Both the position numbers and the translations under genes were made by a program. Shown one piece after another: positions 42,417-54,100 of a stretch of 64,000 nt of DNA. The stretch comes from Primorskyibacter marinus (lineage in GTDB: Bacteria; Pseudomonadota; Alphaproteobacteria; Rhodobacterales; Rhodobacteraceae). A model generated the notes under the pieces. It saw only the letters and a program-made list of their open reading frames with translations, did no database searches and was not told the origin of the DNA. How positions within the stretch are numbered: position 1 is the stretch's first letter; every line of letters starts with the position of its first letter. The stretch lies in NCBI RefSeq assembly GCF_003313245.1, contig NZ_QJSD01000016.1:1-64000 (forward strand), written 5' to 3'.

Positions 42417-45400
42417 TCGGGCTGCCGGGACCGGCGGGCGCGCATTTCCCGGCGCCGCGCCATGGCATCGGCGCGGGCATTGCCGGTTGCAGGGGCAGAG
42501 CCCGCTGTCGCACTGGGCGGGGTTTGCGCCACGGGACTGGCCGATTTGGCAGGTGCCGCGCCACCGCCAAGCTTGCCGTGCACCGCCTCGGCAAGGTCAC
42601 CCAGAACGGGAAACCGGAAAATATCGGTGATCGACAGTTTGGTGACACCCAGACGGGTGCGGATTTCCCGGTGCGTCTGCACCGCCAGAAGCGAGTGCCC
42701 GCCCATATCGAAGAAATTGTCCCGCGCCGAGATATCGCCCACGCCAAGCGTTGCCGCCCAGATGGCCGCGATTTCGGCGGTGACCTCTTCCAGATTGCGG
42801 GTTTCGCCTGCTGGCGGCGCAGCACCGTTTCCGGCGGGGGCAGGTTGCGGCGCGGGCCGGGGCGCGGCGGTGCGAACCGGGGCCGGGGGCACGGGCAGTG
42901 CCTTGCGGTCCACCTTCTTGTTGGGGGTCAGCGGGAAGGCGTCGAGCGCCACGAAACGCGCCGGGATCATATGCGCGGGCAGATGCTCGGCCAGCGCGGA
43001 TTTGAGCTTGGCTTCCTCCACCGGATTATCGGTCAGCAGATAGGCCACCAGTTGCTGCATGCCGGGTTGATCCTCGCGCGCGACCACCACCGACTGGCGC
43101 ACCCCGTCCAGCGTGTCGATGACGCTTTCGATCTCGCCCAGTTCAATCCGGTAACCGCGCAGCTTGACCTGGAAATCCGTCCGGCCAAGGAAATCGAGCG
43201 TGCCGTCCATGCGCCAGCGCATCAGATCGCCCGTGCGGTAAAGCCGCGCGCCGTCCCGGTCCGAGAAGGGATCGGGGATGAAACGGTCCGCCGTCAGGTC
43301 GGGCCGTTCCCAATAGCCGCGTGTCACCCCGTCGCCGCCGATGAACAGCTCGCCCGCAGCGCCGATGGGCAGGGGTTGCAGCTTGTCATCCAGCACATAG
43401 ACCTGCGTATTGGCGATGGGGGTGCCGATGCCCACCACGCCAGCGCCGGGCGCGGCCGTCTGGGTGGAGGACCAGATCGTGGTCTCTGTGGGCCCGTACA
43501 TGTTTTCGATATGGGCGCGGGTCAACCCGCCCAACTCGCCCACCAACGCGCCGGGCAGCGCCTCTCCGCCCACTATCAGATGTTTGACATGGGCCAGCGC
43601 GTCACTGGCTTCATCGTTCATCACCAGCATCCGTGCCATCGACGGTGTGCATTGCATATGGGTCACGCCATGCCGGACGATCTGGGCGGCGATGGAATAG
43701 TCATCCTCGGCCGGACCTGCGCCTTCATTGGCGATGCGCAGCACCTCTGCCAGCGGTTCCAGCCCGGCAAGGATCGTGTCCACATCGATGCCGTAATCGA
43801 TCAGGCAGGCAATCTCGGTCACGCCGAAGCTCTTGACCTGCGCAACCCGCGCCAGCGCGTCCTCGACCGTGCCAAACAGCCCGCTATCGTTGAAATAACG
43901 CTCAAAAGCGAAATCGAGGATACCTTCCAGTTCCTCTTCGGTCAGCGAACCCAGATCCAGCTGGAAAGCATTGTCCACGCCTTTGGGTTTCTTGAAGGCG
44001 GGGAAGGCCCAGGCATATTGCTTGATAAGCCCCGCAGCCGAGCGCAGGTAATCCTTCATCGGCTCGCGCGCGATTTCGCGGGCCTCGTCGCGGGTGTCTG
44101 CCAGGAAGCTGTGCAACATCAGCGTCACCTTGAAGCGGGCCGGATCATGCCCGGCTTCGCGCAGCGCCTCGTGGTAAAGCTTGATCTTCTCGCCGACCTC
44201 TTCGACGGATTGGCCCAACAGGTGGGTCAGCACATTGCAGCCGTTGCGCCCGGCTTCTTTCCAGGTCTCGGGGTTGCCCGCCGTGGTCACCCACAGATCC
44301 GGGGTTTTCGAGATCGGCCGCGGCTGGGTGATGACCGCATGCATCTGCCCGTCCTTGCGGGCAAATTCCACCGGCTCGCCCGCCCATAGCTTGCGCAGAT
44401 CGGCGATCTGGCGGAACATCGCGGGCTTGTTCTCGGGCGGGGTGTTTTCGGGGCGCAGTACGAAATCATCCGGCTGCCATCCGCTGGCAATGGCCAGACC
44501 CGCGCGCCCGTTGGTCAGGTTGTCGATCACCGCCCATTCCTCGGCGATGCGCGCGGTATGGTGCAGCGGCGCCACGCAGGACCCGGCCCGCACGCCGATA
44601 TTCTTTGTCAGCCCGGCCACTGCCGCGCCGGTGACCGAGGGGTTGGGATAGGGGCCGCCAAAGGCGTGGAAATGCCGCTCGGGTGTCCAGACTGCGCAGA
44701 AGCCGTTTTCATCGGCGAATTTCGCGCCTTCCAGAAGCGAGCGATACTTGTCCCGGCCCACGCCATCGTCATTGCCCCAGTAATAGAGACTGAATTCCAT
44801 ACCGCCGAGCCCTGCACCCGAGGGCGCATCGCCGGACACCAATGCGCGGCTTTCATCGCCCGAAAGCACCAGCTTGAAGCCGCGCGCCAGCGTCCAGAAA
44901 ATCTCCAACACCGAAATGTCGAAGGACAGCGAGGTGACAGCGAGCCAGACCCCGCCGGGCTTGTGATCAATCCGGTCATCCATCCCGGCAAAGAAATTGG
45001 CCACGTTGCGATGTTCGACCATCACCCCCTTGGGCCGCCCGGTCGAGCCGGATGTGTAGATCATATAGGCCAGATCCGCGCCCGTAACGCCGCTGTCGGG
45101 GGCGGTTTCCGGCTGGGCGCTCAGGTCGGTGGCGATGTCGAGGATTTGCGCGGCGCTTTGCGGCAGGGTGGCGGCCAGTTCGGCATTGGTCACGATCACC
45201 GCGGCGTGGCTGTCCTCGATATACAGGGCCGTTCGGTCGGCGGGGTAGGCGGGATCCATCGGCAGGTAGGCCCCGCCGGCCTTCAGGATGGCAAAGGCGG
45301 CAACAACCAGCTCTGCCGAGCGCGGCAGGTGCAGCCCGACGATGCTGCCGGGTTTCACCCCCATCGCGATCAGTTGGTGGCCCATGCGGTTGGCTGCCGC

Positions 45401-47110
45401 GTCAAGCGCGGCATAGGTCAGGCTTTTGCCCTCGAAGGCCAGCGCTTCGGCCTGCGGGCTGCGTGCCGCCTGTGCTTCAAAGGCCTGATGTACGCAGAGA
45501 TCGGCCTCATAGGGCTTGTCGGTGGCGTTCCAGTCCATGACGACCTGCTGGCGTTCGGCATCGGGCAGGATCGGCAGGGTTGCCGGATCGTCGCTGTCCT
45601 CCAGATGCGCCAGAAGATGTGTCAGCCGCGCGGCATAAAGATCAAGCGCCGCGTCGCTGATCCGGGACTTGTCGGCAAAAAGCATCGCCGCTCCGGACCC
45701 TATCGCGAAGGTCAGCGCGGTTTGGGCCACGAGGCCTGCTTCGGGATCTTCGGACAGGCCCAGAACTGGCAGGGCGGGGGGCTCGGCACCGGGCAGGCGG
45801 GCGATCAGGTCGGCGGCAAAGGGTCCGCGGGCGCGGGCCTCGGCCATGGCGGTGTCCAGCGCAGAGGCCATTTTGGCAAAGCTGTCGCCCTGATCGACGC
45901 GCAGCGGCAGCCAGTCGGCAATATAGGCTGCGCCGGGGCCTTGCGGGGCTGGTGCATGCAGCGCCAGATCGACGCGAAACGCCCCGGATAGCCGCGCGCC
46001 CAGAAGGGCAAAGGCGGCACGAGCCTTGTCCTGCGGCAACCCTTCGGGCAGAGCCACGGGGCGCGCGATAGGCTGGTGCGGACCGTCAGCGGGCTGCAAG
46101 AGGGGCAGGTCGAGCGGGTGTATACCCTCAAGCGTGGCGCGCCATGCGGGATCGGTGGCCGCAAGTGGTGCCAGGGCTTCTGTCAGGGCCGTTTTGGTCT
46201 GGGCCGCAAGCGCGGGCAGGATCGCCCCAACGCGAGTGATGTCCTGCGGCGCGGCAGGCGCGCCGTTGCAATCGGTGATCCGGGTCAGGACCAGATCGCC
46301 CGCGCCGGTGGCGACGGACAGCATATCGGCATCGGCGGCCAGCACCGCGCCGGGGGCAGCGCCGGATGTGCTGGTGGCCACATGCGCCTCATGTGCCAGC
46401 CAGACCCGCCCTCCGGCCTCGAACTTGGAGATGCAGAGCGGATTCCAGTAATCGCCATGATCCAGCGCCCGCACCATCCGCGCCAGATCGGCGGCGGGCC
46501 GGGTGAAATCAAGCCGCGCGCCCGCCTCGGGCCGGTCATCGCGGGCGAAATAGCTGCGCCGGGACAGATCCTGAGCCTGCCTTGCAGGATCCGGTTTTGC
46601 CAGTTCCGCCACCACGTTGGGGAAGCTGTCGATGGCTGCGGCATAGCATTTGGTGTTGAGCGTCAGCGCCGTATCCGCGTCAGAGACGGGGAAGCGCGCG
46701 GTTGCGATCAGGTCGCCCTCGTCCAAGCCGCCCTCGATCATGTGCCAGCTGATGCCGTGTTCGGCCTCGCCTGCCAGCGCCGCCCAGACCGGCGCATTCA
46801 GCCCCGCATAGGCAGGCAGCGGCCCGTCATGGAAATTCACCGCGCCGCGTTTGGGCATTGCCAGCACCGCCTGCGGGATGATGTCGAGATTGGCGATCGA
46901 CAACAGCCAGTCGAAGTCTTGCCCCGCCAGCCGGTCAGCCAGACCCGGCCCGGTCGCCACCACATTCAGACCATGCCCTTCGGCCCAGGCGTGCACATCG
47001 GCGTTGCGGGTGATGACGGCGCGGATCGGGTGATCCCCTTCCAGAAGCAGTTCACCGCATTGAATGACAAGGCTTTCGTTGCCGATAATGACAGAGCTAA
47101 ATTGGGACAT
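42413..47110 (-). CDS. NRPS with N-terminal formyltransferase and luciferase-like domain inside the adenylation domain
   Basis: 1565 residues. Domain order: a formyltransferase-like domain at about 1-310 with the catalytic Asn-His in VNFHDGPLPAYAGLNAPVWA and the Asp in HMIEGGLDEGDLI; a short region (about 320-520) that looks like a vestigial condensation domain without HHxxxDG; an adenylation domain with A3 MIYTSGSTGRPKG (near 685) and LSFDIS (A4-like), then an insertion at about 770-1130 of a flavin-dependent luciferase-like monooxygenase (MEFSLYYWGNDDG, VWTPERHFHAFGGPYPNPSV), and the rest of the A domain with A5 NMYGPTETT (1203), A7 YRTGDLMRW, A8 GRTDFQVKLRGYRIELGEIE, A10 NKKVDRKAL. A carrier domain with DMGGHSLL lies at about 1470. 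This matches the MupA/Atu3671-type architecture. The loaded acyl group and reaction are not predictable here. Confidence 0.9.
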   Translation of the reverse strand: MSQFSSVIIGNESLVIQCGELLLEGDHPIRAVITRNADVHAWAEGHGLNVVATGPGLADRLAGQDFDWLLSIANLDIIPQAVLAMPKRGAVNFHDGPLPAYAGLNAPVWAALAGEAEHGISWHMIEGGLDEGDLIATARFPVSDADTALTLNTKCYAAAIDSFPNVVAELAKPDPARQAQDLSRRSYFARDDRPEAGARLDFTRPAADLARMVRALDHGDYWNPLCISKFEAGGRVWLAHEAHVATSTSGAAPGAVLAADADMLSVATGAGDLVLTRITDCNGAPAAPQDITRVGAILPALAAQTKTALTEALAPLAATDPAWRATLEGIHPLDLPLLQPADGPHQPIARPVALPEGLPQDKARAAFALLGARLSGAFRVDLALHAPAPQGPGAAYIADWLPLRVDQGDSFAKMASALDTAMAEARARGPFAADLIARLPGAEPPALPVLGLSEDPEAGLVAQTALTFAIGSGAAMLFADKSRISDAALDLYAARLTHLLAHLEDSDDPATLPILPDAERQQVVMDWNATDKPYEADLCVHQAFEAQAARSPQAEALAFEGKSLTYAALDAAANRMGHQLIAMGVKPGSIVGLHLPRSAELVVAAFAILKAGGAYLPMDPAYPADRTALYIEDSHAAVIVTNAELAATLPQSAAQILDIATDLSAQPETAPDSGVTGADLAYMIYTSGSTGRPKGVMVEHRNVANFFAGMDDRIDHKPGGVWLAVTSLSFDISVLEIFWTLARGFKLVLSGDESRALVSGDAPSGAGLGGMEFSLYYWGNDDGVGRDKYRSLLEGAKFADENGFCAVWTPERHFHAFGGPYPNPSVTGAAVAGLTKNIGVRAGSCVAPLHHTARIAEEWAVIDNLTNGRAGLAIASGWQPDDFVLRPENTPPENKPAMFRQIADLRKLWAGEPVEFARKDGQMHAVITQPRPISKTPDLWVTTAGNPETWKEAGRNGCNVLTHLLGQSVEEVGEKIKLYHEALREAGHDPARFKVTLMLHSFLADTRDEAREIAREPMKDYLRSAAGLIKQYAWAFPAFKKPKGVDNAFQLDLGSLTEEELEGILDFAFERYFNDSGLFGTVEDALARVAQVKSFGVTEIACLIDYGIDVDTILAGLEPLAEVLRIANEGAGPAEDDYSIAAQIVRHGVTHMQCTPSMARMLVMNDEASDALAHVKHLIVGGEALPGALVGELGGLTRAHIENMYGPTETTIWSSTQTAAPGAGVVGIGTPIANTQVYVLDDKLQPLPIGAAGELFIGGDGVTRGYWERPDLTADRFIPDPFSDRDGARLYRTGDLMRWRMDGTLDFLGRTDFQVKLRGYRIELGEIESVIDTLDGVRQSVVVAREDQPGMQQLVAYLLTDNPVEEAKLKSALAEHLPAHMIPARFVALDAFPLTPNKKVDRKALPVPPAPVRTAAPRPAPQPAPAGNGAAPPAGETRNLEEVTAEIAAIWAATLGVGDISARDNFFDMGGHSLLAVQTHREIRTRLGVTKLSITDIFRFPVLGDLAEAVHGKLGGGAAPAKSASPVAQTPPSATAGSAPATGNARADAMARRREMRARRSRQPE

Positions 47111-47134
47111 GAAAAACAGGCTGCCTTTTGAGAG

Positions 47135-48160
47135 TCAGGACTGGGAAATGGTATCGCGGCTTTCCTGCACTTGGGACGCGGCGGGCCGCCGCATGAGGGC
47201 CCGCATGTCGTGAACGACCATCGTGGTCAGGAAGCCGGGCGTCACTTTGCGTTCGCGACGGGTGACAAGGCAGCGCAGATAATGCAGCCCGCCGCCCAGA
47301 AGATGCATGGCGGTGGCACTGGCGGCATAGGCGCGGCCGTAATTCTTGGAAAAATAATGCCAGCGGCTGTCATACCAGTAGGAAGGCATGCGTTTCCACT
47401 CTTTCATCCCGGTGGAAACCGATCCGATATGGGTCACCTTGCTGGCGGGAAGGTAATCGGTCCTGTATCCGGCGCGTGCCGCGCGCAGGCAGAGGTCGGT
47501 TTCCTCGAAATAGAGAAAAAAGGTTTCGTCGAAGAGACCGATTTCATCCAGCACGCTTTGACGCATCATCATGCTCGCGCCGGCCAACCAGTCCACAGTT
47601 TGCGTCTGGGTCGGCGTCTTCACCGGCACCCGGTAGTTTTTCAGAAACCGGCTGACCGGGCCAAAGCGGATCGACCCCTCGAATTCGCTGGCGATCGAGG
47701 GAAAGCGAAAGCTCGTCAGATGGGTGTCGCCCTCGGGGCCGTGGATGTAGCTGCCGGCAAAGCCTGCCTTTGGCGTGGCCTCCAGGTGGTTTAGCAGAAC
47801 GCGGATCGCGTCCGGGGCAGGGAAGGCATCGGAGTTCAGCACATAGACGTAATCAGGGGAGGATCCGTCCGGCAGCCCTGCGCGAATGCCGACGTTATTG
47901 CCGGCCCCGAAACCGCCATTGAGACCCGCCTGGATCACCCGGACCCGGGCACCAGCATCCCAGCCCTCGCTGGCGACATGCGCCGAGATCGCCTCGAACG
48001 AGCCGTCCTGGCTGTCATTGTCGACGATGATGATCCCGCCGGCGATGCCCTCCATCGCGATGCGCGCTGCGGCGACGGATTTCAGGGTCATTTCGGCGGT
48101 CTTGTAGTTCAGCACGATGGTCAGAACCGTCGGCGCTGAAGGGGCGGCAGGCGTCGTCAT
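47135..48160 (-). CDS. GT2 glycosyltransferase in the PKS/NRPS operon
   Basis: 341 residues, ATG overlapping the PKS stop, 24 bases before the NRPS gene. The GT-A fold is clear from VLTIVLNYKTAEMTLKSVAA, GGIIIVDNDSQDGS and the DxD-type VYVLNSDAFPAPDAI, plus DWLAGASMMMRQSVLDEIGLFDE and YFEETDLCLRAARAGYRTDY, the pattern of rhamnosyltransferase-like GT2 enzymes. Its place between the two megasynthase genes suggests it glycosylates their product or an acceptor. Confidence 0.9.
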   Translation of the reverse strand: MTTPAAPSAPTVLTIVLNYKTAEMTLKSVAAARIAMEGIAGGIIIVDNDSQDGSFEAISAHVASEGWDAGARVRVIQAGLNGGFGAGNNVGIRAGLPDGSSPDYVYVLNSDAFPAPDAIRVLLNHLEATPKAGFAGSYIHGPEGDTHLTSFRFPSIASEFEGSIRFGPVSRFLKNYRVPVKTPTQTQTVDWLAGASMMMRQSVLDEIGLFDETFFLYFEETDLCLRAARAGYRTDYLPASKVTHIGSVSTGMKEWKRMPSYWYDSRWHYFSKNYGRAYAASATAMHLLGGGLHYLRCLVTRRERKVTPGFLTTMVVHDMRALMRRPAASQVQESRDTISQS

Positions 48161-51100
48161 TCGGCGGCTTCCTTGTAATGCGGCGCTGCCCCCGGTCGGG
48201 CGGTTGCCTCGGCCCGTTCCAGAACGCGTTTGATCCGGTTTGCCAGAACCCGCACATTCGGTTCCAGCACCATGGAATCGTGATCGCCCGGCACTTCGAA
48301 AATCTCGATGCCAGGGACGTAGCGCGTCCAGTCATTATCGGGGAACATGTAATGCTTGTGCTTGTCCACAAGCCGTCCCGGTGCCACTTCCCAGCGGGCC
48401 AGAAGCGGCGGGCGGAAAAGCGTGAGCGGCGCGTCCGAAGACGTGACCTCGTAGCTGCCCACGCTTTGCAGGAAGGCAGCCTCGATCGCGGCGTCGTGGA
48501 ATTGCGGACCCGTGTTGTCTTCCTCATCCGCCTCGCCGCGGCGCTTTTTCAGCTCCCACGCGATGCGGTTCTTCGCCCAGGTGGTGATATAGCCCAGCCC
48601 TTCCTCGCGGAAATTGAGCCAGTTGATCATGATCCGGTCCCGACGCGTCAGAGGTGGGCGCACCGGCAGCGGGGTATCCAGCAGCACGATGGCGGCCACC
48701 TCCTCGCCCGCGTCCCGAAGCTGGCGCGCAATCTCGTAGGCGGTGATCCCGCCGCCAGAGAATCCGCCGACCATATAGGGGCCCTTGGGCTGGACCTGCC
48801 GCATCTCGGCGATATAGTCGCGTGCGGCCTCGGGAATGTTCCGGTGCGGGTCTTCATCGCCGTAAAGCCCGCGCGCCTGTAGCCCGTAGAAAGGCCGGTC
48901 CGTGCCCAGAAGATGGGCCAGATGCCGCAGGTTGAGAACATTTCCGAACATGCCCGCCACCAGGAAGAAGGGCGTACGCGGCCCCCCTTCGCCGGAATGC
49001 ATCGGCACCAGATGGGTGAACCGGCGTTCGGGCGTTGCGGTCTCCGCGGCAGAAGTAGCACCCTCCTGCCCGGACTCCGCGACGACACCGCGTTCGGCGA
49101 TCAGGGCTGCGACCTTGCGGATCGTGGGGGCCTCGAACAGGACCGAAATCGGGAATTCCACGTTCCATATCTTGCGGATCTGCGCAAACAGCCGCACCGC
49201 GATCAGGGAATGCCCGCCCAGATCGAAAAAACTGTCCTCTGCCCCGATCTGATCGACACCCAGAAGCTCGCGCCAGAAACCGGCAAGCGTGGTCTCGATC
49301 GCGCCTTCGGGTTCGACATAATCGCTGTCGAGATCGGGGCGTTCGAAGGTCTGGCCACCGCCGCCGACCTCTTCGGTTTCGCCCGCCTGCGCGATAAGAT
49401 CCGGCAGGTTCAGGGAACTGACAATGACCTGCGGCGTGTCAAGCGCCAATGCGCGCAGGAACAGATCGCCCCCTTCCTCGGCGCGTATGCCCTGCGAAAG
49501 ATTGTGGCGCAGCCGTTCCTCGGCAGGTGAAAGCGGGCGCGGTGCCTCTGACGTGGTGGCGGCCCCCGCCTGCATATCCTCGGGCGCGGCGGCAAAGCCT
49601 GCGCTGCTTTCCATGCGGCGGATCGAGAAGCCGGTGATCTCGACGCAGATCTCGCCTTCGGGGGTGGCAAGGGTGACGTCGAAACTGGCGATCTCGCCAT
49701 CGGCGCGGTTCTCGCCCGCGTTGCGCACCCAGCTCAGGACCCGAGGGGGCAGATCGCGATAGACCCGCACCGACCGATAGGACACCGGCACCCACAGATG
49801 GGACGGGGTGTAGCCCTCGATCAACTCCATCGCCCAGCCGGTGGCCAGATCCATCAGCCCGGGATGCAGCCGGTAGCCTGCTTCCGGGTCCCCCTCTGCC
49901 GCCTCCGGCAGGGCCAGTTCCGCAAGCCCTTCGCCTGACCCCAGCGCTGTCGATTGCAGCACCCGCCAGCGCGGGCCGAATTTCAGATGCGCCTCTTGTG
50001 CGCCGCGGATCCAGCCCCCCGGTGCCGCCTGTTTGGGGGTGCCGCAGCGCGCGGCGATGGCTCCGGGATCGATCGGCGCGGGGGCCGCCATGGGCAGAAG
50101 CGACAGGCTGGCCTGCGCGTTCATCTCGCGCGCGCCTTCCGGGCCGCTTTCGATCACCATGTCATAGCCGGTGCGGCTGCGCGGCAGGCGCAGATGCACC
50201 TCGCGCGTTTCGACCTCGCTTACCGCCAGAGGGCGCAGGAAATAGAGATCGCGGATTTCGAAACCGGCGGTTTCCCCCTGCGCGGCGAGCGCCTCTGCGG
50301 CCAGTTCCAGATAGCCCGTCCCCGGCAGAAGCGCATCCCCCGCCCCGGTGCGGTGGTCCCCCAGCACCCAGCGATCGGCCACGCGATACTGCGCCGTGAA
50401 CAGCCGGTTGCCATCCGCGTCGAAGGTCTTGTCATCCAGAAGGGGCACTTCGGCGGGCAGAACAGGTGCGGCGTCGCGCGCGCCGGTGCGCATGGCCATG
50501 GCATCGGCGGCCATGCCCGTATCGGCCCAGATGCCCCAGCCCGTGGCCAGAACCTTTGTCTTGCCGCCCGCGCGGGATTTCGCATAGGCGTTGAGATATT
50601 CGTTGGCCGCCACATAATCCACCTGTCCCGCAGGTGCGGTGGCGGTGGAACTGGAGGAAAACAGCACCAGCCAGTCGAGCGTACCGTCGGGGAAGACCTC
50701 TTCGAGCACCTTGGTGCCATGCAGCTTGGGGGCGAACACATCCTCGATCTCGGTCATGCTCTTGGTCTGGATCAACCCGTCCTCGATCACGCCAGCGGCA
50801 TGGATGACACCGTTTACCGGGCCAAGGCGGGTTTCGACCTCGGTGCGCAGCTCGCGCATATCCTCGACATTGCTGACATCGCCTGCAAGGCACAGAACCT
50901 CGCCGCCCGCGGCCTCAAGCGCGCGCACGGCAGAAATCCGGCGTTCCAGCGGGTCGCCCGGCGCGGTATTCTCCAGCACCTTGTCCCACTCGGCGCGGTC
51001 AGGCAGACCCCCGCGCGCGACCAGCACGATCCGCGCGCCCACCTCGTCGATCAGGCGGCGCGCCAGCGTCAGTCCGATGCCGCCGAACCCGCCGGTGATC

Positions 51101-54100
51101 AGGTAGATCCCGGCATCCTTCAGCATCGGTTGCGCGGCCTCGGGGGCGGGCAGGGGCTGCGCCCGGTAGCTCATCTCAAATCGTTTCGGACCACGCAGCG
51201 CCGCGGTAAGGGCCGCAGGCGGTGCCAGGATCTCTTCCAGCACCGGCGTGACAAAGCCGGACAGATCCACCTTTGCCCGCGCCCCACGCCCCTTGGTCTG
51301 CGGCAGGTCAAGGTCCAGCGTGGAAACGGTGACATTGGGGAATTCGCGCCCGATGACACGGGCCGGGCCGATCAGGGTCGCCTTTTCGGGATAGGGCAGC
51401 GCCTCGTCCGTCACCTGCGCCGCGCCCGAGCTTAGCACCGTCAGGTGCATCGGATGGCTCAGCCCTTCGTCGCCCATGGCCTGCATCAGGAAGAGCAGAC
51501 TGAAGAACCCCTGTTCCAGATTGCGGTGAAAGAAGCTTGATCCGGGGCGGAAGCTTTCACGCGAGGTGGCCAGCCAGCCATGCAGGATGCGGGTGGGAAG
51601 GATCTCGCGTGCGACCAGATCGGCGATCAACGCATCATAGCTGTCGCGGCCGCGTTCGGGCGACAGGATATAGCCGGTCTCGCCGTCGCGGGCGAAGGTG
51701 TCGCCCGAGCGCACGGTCAGCACCGTGTGGCCCGCACCCCGAAGTCGCGTGGCAACCTGATCGGTCAGCCCCGCTTCGTCGGCGAAGACCAGCCAGGTTT
51801 CCGGTGTGATTGCGGAAAGATCGCCCGTCACATCGATATCACAGGCGGCATAGCTGGGACGCCACGCCGGACGCCAGCCCCAGTGATCGGGATCCTCGTC
51901 GCGCATCAGCCACTGGCTGGTGGTGTCGGTCTGCGTCTTGGTCGCCGGTTCGATGAAATAGGCGCTTTTCTGGAATGCATAGGTTGGCAGCGGCACCCGC
52001 AGACGCCGGGCCTCACCCCAGTATTGCGACCAGTCGAAATCGCCGCCAAGCGCCCAGACCCGGCCCAGCATGGCCAGAAAATAGGCATCGTCGGCGGTAG
52101 TGTCATCGGGATGGCGCAGCGATCCGATGACCTGGTTGGCGTCCACATCCGGGTGCTGGCCCGCCAGCGAGGCCATTGCCTTGCCCGGCCCCACCTCGAT
52201 GAAAATGCGGTTCTTGTCGGCCAGCGTGCCGATGCAATCGGCGAAATGCACGGTGCCGCGTAGATGGCTGACCCAATATTCGGGATCGACCGCCTGTTCG
52301 GGCGTGATCATCTGACCTGTGCGGTTGGAGGTGAAGGGGATTTGCGGCGCGCTCAGTTGGATGGACCGCAGGTAATCGCCGAATTCCTTCAGGATCGGCT
52401 CCAGCATCCGCGAATGTGCGGCAATGTCGATCTGGATGCGCTGGCAATCGATGTCGCGCGTGTTCAGCTCTGCCTCCAGCGCGTCGAGCGCCGCCTGCGG
52501 CCCGGTGGCCACCGACAGGCCCGGCGCATTGACAGCCCCCAGATCCAGATCCTCGCCCAGAAGCGGGGTCAGTTCCTCTGCCGAAAGTGCCACGGACAGC
52601 ATGCCCCCGGCAGGCACCGTGTCGAAAAGGCGCCCGCGCAGATGCACCAGCCCGATGCAATCCTCGAAGGACATCACCCCCGCCACGCAGGCGGCGGTAT
52701 TCTCGCCCATGGAATGCCCGACCAGCGCTGTGGGTTGCACCCCCCAGCTTATCCAGAGCTGCGCCAGCGCGTATTCGCAGATCATGATCAGCGGGAGTTG
52801 TACCGAAGGTTTCTGAAGCCGCACATTGGCCGCGCTTTCCGTGCCCTTCTCCGGCAGCCAGAGGGTGCGGATATCGTAGTCAAGCCGGGGCGCGAGAATT
52901 TCCAGCCCCCGGTCCATCCATTCGGCGAAGACCGGCTCTGTCTCATAAAGATCGCGCGCCATGCCGGCATATTGCGCGCCGCCGCCGGGGAACATGAACA
53001 CCGTATCGGGCCGGTCAAGCGCCACATGGGAAAACACCCGGCGCGGATCGTTCTCTTCCAGCAGGGCCGCGGCCTCTGTATGGGTTTCCGCCACGGCGAC
53101 GCGTCTGCGTTCAAACGCATGGCGGCCTTCCTTCAGCGTCCAGGCCATATCAGCCAGGTCCTGATCGGGATGCGCGCGCAAATGGGCCGCAAGATTGGCG
53201 GCATTGCCTTCCAGCGCAGCCTTTGACCGGGCCGACACGGTCAAAAGCTGGAACGGCCAGTCAGAGGGTTCGGATGCCGCGCGTTCAGGCGCTTCCTCCA
53301 GCACGGCATGGGCATTGGTGCCGCCCACGCCCAGAGAGTTGATGCCGGCACGGCGTGGGCCCTTGTGGCTTGTCCAGTCCGACAGTGTGTCATTCACCCG
53401 AAAGGGGGAGTGTTCGAAATCGATGGCGGGGTTGGGGGCCTCATAGCCCAGCGAAGGCGGGATCTGCCGGTGATGCAGCGCCAGCGAGGTCTTGATGAGG
53501 CTCGCCACGCCCGCCGCGGTATCCAGATGCCCGATATTGGTCTTGACCGAACCCAGCTTGCAAAAGCCGGTCTCCTCGGTGGTCTCGGAAAAGGCCTGGG
53601 TCAGGGCGGCAACCTCGATCGGGTCGCCCAGATAGGTGCCGGTGCCGTGGCATTCCACGTAATCGATCGTGTCGGCGCTGACATCCGCCATTTGCAGCGC
53701 CTCGGCGATGGCGCCTGCCTGGCCGTCGACGGATGGTGCAAGATATCCCGCCTTGGCCGCCCCGTCATTGTTGATGGCCGTGCCCTTGATGACTGCCCAG
53801 ATATGATCGCCGTCGCGGATCGCATCCTCCAGCCTGCGCAGCACCACCGCCCCCGCGCCGGAACCGAAAACCGTGCCTTGCGCGCGGTGGTCAAAGGCGT
53901 GGCAATGCCCGTCGGGCGACAGCACCTCGCCCTCCTTGTAGATATAGCCACGGTTCTGGGGCAGCTCGATCGTCACCCCGCCGGCGATGGCGGTGTCACA
54001 CTCGCCGGTCATCAGCGCCTGACAAGCATAATGGGTTGCCACCAAGGAGGTCGAACAGGCGGTCTGCACGTTCACGCTGGGCCCGGTCATGTCGAAGATA

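Noticed and set aside
41960-44389. 809-residue plus-strand frame over the NRPS
   Set aside because: Antisense to adenylation, carrier and luciferase-like domains; arginine-rich shadow.
49954-51435. 493-residue plus-strand frame over the PKS
   Set aside because: Antisense to KR and DH domains with catalytic motifs; shadow.
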